A stretch of DNA of 64,000 nucleotides from Bolinopsis microptera (Eukaryota > Ctenophora > Tentaculata > Lobata > Bolinopsidae). The notes beneath the pieces are model-generated. The model worked only from the letters and a program-made list of their open reading frames with translations, did not search any database and was not told the DNA's origin. Every line of letters starts with the position of its first letter. The stretch's first letter is position 1. Both the position numbers and the translations under genes were made by a program. This document shows, one piece after another, positions 31,701-43,700 of this stretch. Where the stretch lies: assembly GCF_026151205.1 (NCBI RefSeq), contig NC_087081.1, forward strand, positions 10,913,113 through 10,977,112, in the 5' to 3' direction.

Positions 31701-34700
31701 ATATACAAGTTAAGTTCTACGGCATTTGAACTGAATTTTTTCCCGTATTTGATGCATAATTTATCAATATTATTTTCATGAAGATTGAAGTGAGCTGATT
31801 GGAGCTTATACTTGGAGCTGATTGGAGCTTATACTTAAATTTATAGTAAATGTGAAATGGAAATCTAGCGTCCGCCAAAACGAAACAACGGGCGCAATTC
31901 TTGTTATAATAATAATAATGGTCTGTTACCTGGATGAGAGAAGAGTTTCCGTATATCGGGACTTCAGGAGGAAGATCAGGTAACGTAACATCCGCATAAT
32001 TTGATGGTTTCATTTTCGACTGAAGGACAGGGAGCTATTTTTTACATATTATAACATTAGTAAAGTTTGGAATCTTAGAATAACATCATGTAAGTTATAT
32101 TATGCTAGCTTAAATATTTGTTCGTGTAACTGATCTGAAGTGACATTAGATGTGCCGATGTGGTGACTTTTGGTTTAATACGAAGTGAAAGATCAGCTAC
32201 AAGCTGTTAAATACGAAGAAAAAGATCAGCTACAAGCTGTTACCTTCAGTGTTTGTGGATTGACGGTAGCATATGTGGGGTCAGGCTGAAAGTAAAATAA
32301 GTGATGAAACAAAACACTAAGTTTTACTTATTTAACTTTTCTAGAAAAATCACAATCCTATGACTTATCTAAGAATTTAGACTGGATCCTACATACCTGA
32401 CCACCATGACTCGTTTCTCCCTGAAAATGTTGTAAATATTGGAGGGACTCAAACTTAATATTAATTTTTTTTAATGAGCTTCAGTATAGTAGAGAAAGAT
32501 TCATATAAACAATCCTTAGAAAACTCTTTGTGTCGGTAAATAGATTTTTTCATACGGATCTGTTTGTACTAGTAAGTGTAAAGTACTTGTAGCTTTATCA
32601 TCAGAATGCCCGCTCACCACAGCAAAATCATTGATAAGGTAATTTTCCAGTCATGGATTCGCATCAATCTAAAAAAAAATGAGTGTAATTTTTGTAGAGT
32701 ACCAATTATCATGGATGACGAAACAAAATGTTTGCACTAAGTAATTTTGTATCAAATTTCATGGGACCAGAAAACCAGCATTACTGTAATTCAAACCCTT
32801 GTCATGGTTTTCAAAAATGGGTAGTATTTTGGTTACGATAATAAGAATGTATTAAGAATATGATAGGATAAGACCTTCTTAACTAATGTTACGGAGTAAA
32901 TTATTTATGGTTGCCAAGTTTGATTCCTTACATCATCATTTCCAAAAGTAGAAAGCCATATATTTCACATTCTGTAACTTTCGGTGTTCTTCTGAGATAT
33001 TTTCATTATTTTCCTCATCGAATCAAGAGCTACAGTGTGTAGTATGTCACGAATTATTAATAGTCGTACAGCATGGATAAATAATTGTCGCGTGGCTTTC
33101 AAAACTCGAAATTCTTATTCGGAATATCAGGTATGACAAATAATATCGGTTGGGGTTTGGATATTTTAATTAGAGTTGGATGATTACATTATGAAATAAA
33201 AGGATTAATAAGGAACCTTAAAATATTACATTAACATTTTACATTCAATCCAATCCTCAGATCTGCAAAGTGATCAGCTGATAAGTGAAAGTGACTGACA
33301 AGTTCCCTGGTAATCTACAAGTGTGATCCAACAAGAACGTGTCATGTTTGATGGACCTGGTATATCCGTAGAGATCTAAAGATTTGATTGATAAATGACG
33401 ATCCGTTCAAATGAGTTCACAAGTTTTTAGTTCTGCTCCTGATTCCTGATGGCCTGAAGCACTTAGATACTCAGAACGATGAATCTGATTAGTTTACTAA
33501 TACCTAGATTGATTGGATGGTTCAAGTCACGTGATATAATTTCAAATTTTCACTGGCTGGAGAGGCGTGTTTGAATGGAAGAGCTCATTGAAAGTGCATG
33601 ATAAATACACAAAGTTAAATGACCTGACCATGTCATGTGATGTGTAAAGTAGGTGGCCACTAAGTGAGAGGAGAGATATAATAAAGTTTTAATCTAAAAC
33701 TCACCCCTTACCTCCTAAAACTCACCCCTTACCTCCTAAAATCACCCCTTACCTCCTAAAACTCACCCCTTACCTCCTAAAACTCACCCCTTACCTCCTA
33801 AAATCACCCCTTACCTCCTAAAACTCACCCCTTACCTCCTAAAATCACCCCTTACCTCCTAAAATCACCCCTTACCTCCTAAAATCACCCCTTACCTCCT
33901 AAAACTCACCCCTTACCTCCTAAAACTCACCCCTTACCTCCTAAAATCACCCCTTTCCTCCTAAAACTCACCCCTTACCTCCTAAAACTCACCCCTTACC
34001 TCCTAAAATCACCCCTTACCTCCTAAAATCACCCCTTACCTCCTAAAACTCACCCCTTACCTCCTAAAACTCACCCCTTACCTCCTAAAACTCACCCCTT
34101 ACCTCCTAAAACTCACCCTTACCTCCTAAAACTCATCCCTTACCTCCTAAAACTCACCCCTTACCTCCTAAAACTCACCCCTTACCTCCTTAAACTCACC
34201 CCTTACCTCCTAATAAGGATCGTTAATCTAAGAACTTAAAGAAATGTCAAGGGAGCTATCGGATGGTCAATAGACAGTGGTATGGGTAATAACCTGTCAT
34301 CTGTGATATTTGACATATTGTAGTAGTCGTTAAATACCACGCAAAATTGGAGGGAGTTTTAGCAAATTATAGTTGGATGAATTTCGATTAAACGACACCA
34401 TTAAGGTTCTTAAAGTTTCTTAAAATAGGATAAATACATTATAATATGGATTATTGCGTGCAAGTTAGCGGGACACGAGTCAAGATTGGATTAATAACTT
34501 ATAAAAGGAACATTAAAGACGGGGGCAGAAAGAAATTATAAAATTAAAACCTGTCATATTAACCAGATCTCTTGTAAACAGTTAAGTTGTAATGTGTAAT
34601 GTTGGCAGAATGCCACTGTAATGATGGCAAAGCGCCACATGATGACGTCACTGCGATCACATTCCATGAGTATTAATAGTACTAATACGAATGACCAGTT

Positions 34701-37700
34701 ATAACTGCCCACTAGAATTTATCAACAGAATCCAAAAAATATATAAAAACATACTATTTTGTTAATTTAATTTTTGTTCTGCCTGTGAGAGGCAAGATTT
34801 TGTTCGCAAAAAGCTTCTAATTCGGGGCTTTTGCCCCCTCTACTACTCATGCGAGAAAACGGAATAGCATTGTGAAAATGGTAAAATCTACCAAACTGAA
34901 ACAAATTCAGAACTTGAAGGCCAGGGCTATACATTTTATTTTTTTATATCGGGAGATAACAACGAACAATAAATCATTGTTAGCTACCCTATGTTAACCT
35001 TATATTAATACTGATAATACATTTCGAGAAGGAACAAGTAACTCACCATTTCAATGTCATCAGTAGCAGGTTTGTTGGGGGGCATACCAAAGGTTTTAGG
35101 CTTGTTGGACATCGGCTTATACTTGCTGATAACTCCTCGTTTCTGAAATAGTTCAGGCTCATAATAAATGACATAAAGGTCTAGAAAATGGCGGCTTAAA
35201 TATTAGTATTGTGAACCAAATACAGTGCAAATAGAGTGATTATAATTTCCACATCCATATTTCTAACCTAGTACAATAAGTCATGCTATGAAAATAATAT
35301 TATAATGCCGTTATTTAAACTACAGTCCCTACTCTCAAAATGACAGTTATTGGTACACTGAGATGGATGTGAATTGTGAAGTATATTATATTGGAGGTAT
35401 ATTAAATATTGGAAGAACTGCTATATTAACCTACAAAAAAGCCCTTACAGAAATGTACTGATGACACGTGACTCAATGCACGTTGTACTGAGCGAGTGAA
35501 AATTGTAAAATGGAAGTTGAGTACATTTATTAGAGTAAACTACTTGCAGGCAGTATAGTAGTGTATTGCCCTTTATGTGCAATCTTTATCTTCTGATGAC
35601 TTTAGCGGAGCCTGCAGATCTAATTGTTCAGTAAAACCCGCGTTTACTGGGAATGGGCTTCAGGGAGGATGGTGGGGTATCAGTTATCAGGGGTCTCATT
35701 TTACACTGAACACATTTTACACATTTTACACCGAACACATTTTACACTGAACACATTTTACACTGAACACCAGTAAATAACAAATATATTGTGTGGGAAC
35801 TTCGTGGTAAGATACGAGGTAAATTATAGATAGCATGTGATAATACAAGTTATGTAGTTGATAGTGTTATTAATAATCCGGTTATCAAGATAAGAATTCA
35901 TTTAAATTCCTTCCTGATAACAATTCCATACGACGTTAACTGTCTCATCGGTTGCTCGATAACATCTGAAGAAAATAACGACCGTTACGATCTTTACTTA
36001 TCAGCTGTCATCTCAGGATGTGACGTAACAGTAAGCTGTAAATATTTGTTACGAAGGTTTTTACTGTGATGTCTAAGCTCTCATTTTATGATATCATTAC
36101 AGCGTTCAATAATATTTTATAATCAAAGGGGTGGTTCATAGACAGCTTTTCCAAAACTTCGAGACTAGAACTTGTTATGATGATATCTTCTACAGTTAAC
36201 TATTCGTCACATGGAAAATATGCTTAAAGAACATTTATTTTACCAAATAACTTAATATTTACGGTGTGTTTTCTTATTTATATAATAGCACCACGGCATA
36301 TGAGCTGATTTACACTATGAGTGACAAAAGCGAAAGTATTGAACACTGTACTAGGAAGTAGAAAAGTCGTATTGGGGGCTACCCTCGTCCCTCATAAATA
36401 ACCATAAATAGCTATACCTATTTTGAAATCGAAGGGGGTAATTAACTAATATGTATTAATGGGGCTGCCCAATGCCCCCCAATACGTGATAAGTATGATA
36501 CTGTCTTGTATTGAGGAGAAAACGGGTCTCAACAGCTCGAAATCATAAATCTGTCCGAACGTGCTGTTGTCTTGGAAAACCTAAATACTTAAATGTTGAG
36601 CTTGAGGCGACATTAGAAACACTCTCAGGGACTATAATGGTATTTCTTACCCTATTTATTTAAGTCACGCATAGTATGTAGCACATATTATTCGGGAACA
36701 TGAATATAATGTTGTCAGTAAAATTGTTGACCTTACACTATAAATATACTTTTCCTTTATCCTATCTACATTCTACGTTACTACGAGAATTGTTGAACAC
36801 TTAATTATTAGCCACGCAGTAGTGACTGCTATTTAGGTAGGATATTATTGTTACCAGCTCTACATACACGTTCAGTACACTTACACAAACAATACACAAC
36901 CTACTATACAGTAAGGTGGTACTACCACGAAGTGGGTATAGACGTAAACATGGTAATTGGCTTGAACGAATACCTTAAACTAGATTATATGAAGTTATGT
37001 TTAGTACAGAAGTACTAGAGAATTAATACTAATCGTAATTGTGAATTTCGTTTACTATTTATTTCCACCATGTTTTTCAATGTCTTCTTATTGGATAAAC
37101 TAATTCCATAGACTAATATCATTGATTCTGATTTGGCCTAGTAAACAGAGACGTTTCCCATAAAAGTAAACTTGAGATTTATCTCGCGAATCCGTAGCAG
37201 AGGTGAGTACAACAAATCTTACAATCAGTGTATCAGCCAAATTAGGTGATTGTATAATAGTACAGTAGGAAATATAAATTTTGTGGTCGAAACATTACTT
37301 TCTACATTTCCCAAAACATCTCACTGTATCCCATCACACAGGACCATGCTCAGAAACACCAGAAGGAACAAGATAGCACAAAGCATCACCGAGACTGAGT
37401 AGCTCTGGATGTTTGGTCTGAGTAGCCAGACTGAAGGTATTTACCGGGTGACTATCGGCTCTGTTAGAAACATCCAGAACAAGACTTTGAGTAGATTATA
37501 CGGAAGAGGGATAAGGTTTTGGAGTGGTATTTTTCATTGTTACAGGGAGAATATACATCCTTATTAGCTTAACAGATAAATGTATTGTCGAGGTTGTGAT
37601 AGTTTAGGGTACTAAGCGAGTTGGTAATACATCTACCCATAAGCTGAGTTGAATGGTGATAACTTAATCTTGGGATATGAGTGTGAAATCAGCATCTAGA

Positions 37701-40700
37701 CATCATACCACATCTGTGTGTACCACTGGTCAGAAGAATGTAAAACTTAACGGATCTTATCAAAAAATGTGTAACATCACTATTTTGCTATTCTTTGTTA
37801 ATTAAGCTAATTGTTGGCTGTTTTAAAGCTAACTAATCAGTGAATTGCTAGATAGACTAGAAAGAAGTCCTTTTCTTTCTACAAGGATGTTGGTTAAAGT
37901 CTCAGTTACTATCCAACTTATAACTTAACTACTAATAACTTAATAACTTACTCTCTAGATATACATTTTGACGTTAAACATAATTTACGATATTAACTGT
38001 CGTATAGTTTTGTGTGTCAGAAAAAACAAAATAGAAATATGTGTGACAATGATTTAAGCAGAAAACTAAGTTGGTATTTCTAACCGCTTTCCCAGGAGCA
38101 GGACGGTTAAGGGCCGCGTATGTTTCGTTAGATCCTTGTCTTCTGAGTCCCTGTAGAACGAATTACGTATGAAATCATTTATTTATTCATTATTTATAAA
38201 GCTACCATTTAAATTTGGTCACAAATTAAGAAAAAAACTAAAGAAGTTAATGTAAGGATTTTCACCATCTGCAAACAGCGGTAATTAACTAACAATCCAG
38301 TCATTTTAAGCATTCCAAGTACGGTGTAACATTTACTTAGCATGATGAGCATGAGGTATCGCCCAGTAAACTTCTAACCTAATAATCCACACAACATGAG
38401 ATTTAGGTTCTAGGACACCCTTTGGCCTTTGTAACATGAGAGGTGCAGATGTATTAGATTAGGCTGATTGAAGTTGTGTAGGTATCGTAAGAAAGTCAAA
38501 ACTCGAAAGTCAGAATGTTAACACATTCTCATATTATTTGTTATCAAGTAGTAGATTGTTTACCAAATTTAGAGAACTGAACTTAAACCTTATAAGCTTA
38601 TACGTTGAAGGCAAGTGTAACAAATACAGAAATTACTCCTGCATCGTGATCGGTGGTCGACCGGGGGCAGGATTCTGACCGGGGCCGGGGAGCCCCAATA
38701 TAGCCGGGGCCCAGTGGCGTAACGGAGGGCCCTGCTGACCCCGCTGTGCAGGGGGGCGCCGTCTTAGGGGGGGCGCCAAATCGCCAACAGGCAACGTTAC
38801 GCCACTGCCGGGGCCGGGGCTGACCACTGAGAATTGGCCGGGGCCGGGAAATCTTCCATTTTGCCGGGGCCGGGGCCGGGGTAGTTTACCAAACTGAAGT
38901 CAGAACTTGAAACATGAATTTGATAATAATTAAGGCTGGTGTGATGCAATCGGGAAGGATTAAACTCAAGGCGCGGCTTCGTGCTGTGAACCAACTCAGG
39001 ATAATCCTCATTATCCTGAGATTCATACTTTATTTCTAATCCTCAACTCGGAACTGAGGATAACCCTCAGCTGCTACTTTATCTGGACCTCGGGATTTAA
39101 AAGTAATCCCACATCCAAATATGGCTCGGTTCACAAAAATTTACCATAAATGTTAGGCTCTGTAGTTTACGTTGAGCCGTAGTTTTAGCTGCAGTGCAGT
39201 ATTTTTACTTTCTAGATTCTACGTATGTTTTATCGCAAATTTCTCGGAGACGATTAATTGAAAAGTCTGATCATATTGAGGAAGAACCACGGTTTTTATG
39301 TTACTAGCCGTAGTCTAATTTAAGCCGTATGTTGTATTTTCTATATTTAAACGTACTCAACGTAGACAATACATTTTTCAACTTTGAAATCTCATAATTA
39401 CCATTAAAAATGTGCCAAAATCATTCATGAAATCCCCGGCTGTGCCCCCGGCAAATGCATGGTTTTTGGCCGGGGCCGGGGTTAAATTTATTGGCCGGGG
39501 CCGGGGTTTACCCTCGGCGATTTGCCAAATTTTGGCCGAGGCCGGGAAGGGCCGGGGGTTGTGATTTTGGCCGGGGCCCCGGTAGACCACTGATCGTGAT
39601 GCATTTCATTTGCCAAAAATCATTCTAGCATAATATGAAATTTAAATAAAAGAAGGAGGCATTATCTAAAACGATCCTTTGACCTAGTATTTTTTAACAT
39701 TCTCACTAAATTATTAATACTAATAATTCAGTGAGAATTATGAGTATTATTCACTGAATTATTATTCTGTAAGTTCTAAAACTTACCAACATCCCGTTAG
39801 AGGTAGTATCCAGGGTAGCGTAAGCATCCTCTCCGGTGGGATGTATATTTGCAGTGCCCTGAAAGGAGTTCGGTTAATCAATATAAGAATCAGATCTCAT
39901 TGATGATTTATTTAACTACTTGTATTTCGATTTTTGAAGTTTTTAGCATAAGTTATAATCACACATGTCTTCGAAAAATATCAGTAATTTGTATCGACTC
40001 TAATAAAAAAGTGTGGGGTTTCTTCCTTTTTCTGATAAAAAATTAAATCTAAGCGGGTAAGTACCGGTTTTAACTGGCCAATACAAGCGTAGCCCTCTTC
40101 ATCTGTTTCACCAGCTGGTCGGTTCAGATGAGAATACCCTCCTGTTGCACCAACCTGACAGTGGAGGTGGTAAAATCTCTACTTTATCATATTATTTCAT
40201 ATTTACCATAATATTATTATTATCTTACTATGAAATAGTTGTTATAAAGGATTTAAAGGAAAAAAAGTATCAAGTTGATATCATACATGCTCGACTATGT
40301 ATATTATATCAGGATCACATTAAAATGTCACATGTTAATCAGCACCTGGTTGTTGTCCCCGACTGTAGCGTAGGTAGGGTCAGCAACAAAGGTTGGATTC
40401 CTGAGAGTTTGGGGTTAAACAGATGCTTGTATATGTCTATAAGTTTGATATATTGGGCCAATTTTTCATTTTCGTTTATCTAGTCATCTTATGATATTAT
40501 GATGTTACAGGTATATAATATAGGTTTAAGATATCAGAGTATCAGCTCTGGATGGGACTTTCAACTTGGCCATCATCAAGCCTTGATGACCAAGGCGCAA
40601 AGTCCGTCCTTTAAACGAGCATTTGGTATTTTTTATAAAGCCGAAGAGTATAAAAAGACTCGAATCTCGATCAGATGGGGGAAAATCAGTGATCCAGCCA

Positions 40701-43700
40701 TGACCCACGCGAATATTTAGTTCATCGCGTCGGTAGAAAACTAAAAGGATAAGGTAAAAACAAAGGTTGAAGACATCGCTTTAATTACACTTTTGAAGCT
40801 CTTAACTGCCAATTAGTAAAGATGACCAGCTATTAGAACATAAAATAATCATCGAATCATGAAAAGTGCCGAATCATACGTATATTATTATATACCCAAT
40901 ATGCTCCTACTGCCTACAGTCTACACATCTTATCTACGCCGGACTGTGAACCCCAAAGTAAGATAAAAAACCGGATATATAGAAAGAGATCAGTTCAGGG
41001 AGATCTATTCCAACGACTACACCTACCTTGATCCGTGAGGTACATGTCTTGGTTGATCGTTATGAGATCTAGAGTGCGCACATTTTAATCGACCAATCAC
41101 AATTACATGAATTTCGAGTACCGATCTTGATTATAAGTTTGAATTATGACGTACACAAAAGCACAAACGCCGGACACAGAACGTCAAAAAGGACGTGATA
41201 TTTTTCTCGTGGACCTTTTAACTAAACATTGTTCTATCCTTGGAGCTTTATCTTCATTTAAAAAAATGCTTTTGTAATGAATGATATTGTTTACTGTATA
41301 AAAATTCAGACAGGTCTTCAGAAACTGAGAGTTTGTGGCAAGCAGGCAATTAGCCTGAACTAAAGACAAAGTTGTTGAATAACGATGGAGAGGTGGATTC
41401 TTAAATTCTGCGAAGCTTATCACTTGAATAACATATGATTCGAACAGATAAAGATGTATTTGGGCCAATATATATTGTTATATTATATAGTAATTAACAT
41501 AAAATACAGGGTGGGCCAAAAGTCAGTACCCATACGTTGGACTTTATAGCTCAGTCACTGAGTGCCCAATTTAAATACTTCCTTCTGGTATGACTTAGTA
41601 CCACCACTGGTTCGAGGAATTTGTCAACTCGAAAAATATTCGCGTTCATTTTTTTCAAATGGAAGTTCATTTTCACATTTATTTGATAGTTTGGATAGTC
41701 GGATCAAGCTAAATGTTATTGAATTGTGTTTGGTCATTCGAATTACGTTTGTCCTGAAAGAATTAGAACTGTAGCTTCTCAGATGACTGAGATATGAAGC
41801 ATAACGAGTTTATTCATTACGTGTGATCAGGTGATTGGTTTACCTAATCACGAGATAAGGTTACCCCGTTAACTACCCCGTTAAACATTATGGGAATTGT
41901 TAAGGGTGCTCAATTAAGGTGTCGTGTCACGGTGTCACATAATCACCCAGTCAATTTTGTTAACGAGATACAGAAAATGCTTGATAACTTCGTCATTTCT
42001 AATCCGTTTTGCCTCATGTTTTCAGATCATATGCAACATTTGGTAATCTACCGTCTCTGAAAACATTAGGCGTTCAGCATGTTCAGAGAAAACAATATAG
42101 GTGTTTTAATATTGAATGGGCGTGGTCTAAAATATTCGAATTTTCAAATTTTGACGACGGAATCCTCGAACCAGTAAGTACAGTATGCCATCTGCAAAGC
42201 AACAGCTCTCAAATATAAAACACGGCGGAGCTATTAAGGCCAACGTATGGGTACTGACTTTTGGCCCACCCTGTACATTGTGTGTAGTGAGATAAACACA
42301 GTTAATAATTAATACGTCTACTCACGGGAATTCAGCTCCATTCTTTGGAGTATAGGATTTGTCTTTATTAACTAAAAAACACAGTCATGTTAACATTCAG
42401 ATTTAAATAATTAAGTAGGTAAGGTAAAGTTTTCATTAAACAATTTTAAATAATAGGTATAGTAGTTGATTCACTAAAACTCAAAACTCATACGACATTT
42501 CTTGTCAACCTACCAACACTTAGTGCTATTTTACAAAATATTCATTACTGAACTCACCTTTGATTCTTCTGAGAATAAAGAAGACTACCACTGCGATGAG
42601 GACAATGAAGACAACTCCGCCTCCAATACCCCCTCCTAGTATAACTGGCAGGGGATCTGCAAAATATACAGTTTACTGTAACAAAATATGATATAATACA
42701 AAATAAAAGTGGTCCGGTATATTATTCGTCCAAATAAGCGGAACCTTTTCAGTTACACGTTTTTTATTGCTTTTATATGGACAGTACTAACATAATAGGT
42801 ATAGTTGGCTCAAACTTTCATTTGACTGCCTGAATGTATCTAGCAATCGATGGCAAATCGATGACAAAAAATAAGCCAAAAGCGCCGAAGAAAATCATGG
42901 GTTCTTAAACGTTAAAACTGGTAGAATAAACAAATACCAAACTGACAGAAAGTCTTAAATCAGCACACACCTCTTTCCTCATATCAGTGGAAAATGACGA
43001 ACACTACTATTACCAATCATTACCATATAATACATCATATAAAATAATAAATCATCGAATAGAAGCATGCATGATGAACTTACTTTCACACCCAGTAATA
43101 CTAGGACCAACTATTTGCGTAGACTCTTTCAATACTTCTGATGAAGTCGTAGTTTTGACGTTACAGGAGAAATTCAATTTAAGATAGTCGCATGTTGTTG
43201 TGACACTGAACACAAACTTCTGAAATAAATGGTGATTAATGATAATATGACAATTTAATCATTCACTAACAATAATAGACAGATCAGAACTGGGAGACCA
43301 GCCAGGTTTTGTTAGTTCCTTCATGTCATGACCAACCTGAAGAAATAAATTGCAAGATTCAAGGATTAACATTTAAAAACTAAAACTTATGAAAAGCTAA
43401 CCGTAGAAGTTATAGTTGGACGTTCAGTGGTTTCTAACATACTGTCTTGTCCTTCAGAGGTTAGACTTGCTGACGGTGCGGGAAATCCTAAAACATGTGA
43501 TGATGAGCAGTATGTTCAAATTTTGAAGCATCAGAAGACATGACTCTTGATTTCAACAAAAGATTATTTTTACTTTATGTGCATGAATCATAAAATATGA
43601 TAATACATATCAACTTATAAATACCTTGGACAAAACAAGTGATAAATATCTGAGAACCCGTCTCAATGAATTCCGCGTCATTGTAATTGACTTTTGGTGG

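Larger units (their letters stand above)
25799..42371 (-). other. Receptor 1 tail: 14 small cassette exons with tyrosine motifs
   Basis: Exons and tyrosine motifs: 42371-42326 SYTP; 40400-40346 TYATV; 40154-40065 GYSHL, GYACI; 39858-39787 AYATL; 38150-38085 TYAAL; 35142-35047 KYKPM; 32420-32397 none; 32285-32244 TYATV; 32019-31930 NYADV, IYGNS; 31068-30994 EYADV, YNMA; 29725-29645 EYADV, YSNM; 29512-29453 VYAQV; 28918-28844 VYGTI; 25951-25799 PYATV, VYATI and a proline-rich stretch KPPRPKPK that could bind SH3 domains. All exons from 40154 to 28844 are phase 0-0 with lengths divisible by three. Most Y-x-x-(V/I/L) sites resemble half-ITAM or ITIM-like SH2 docking sites. Confidence 0.85.

Noticed and set aside
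37322-37386. 21-codon hydrophobic frame MLCAILFLLVFLSMV on the - strand, signal-peptide-like
   Set aside because: Ends at a stop with no convincing donor, in a long receptor 1 intron. It could be an alternative first exon, but nothing downstream joins it.
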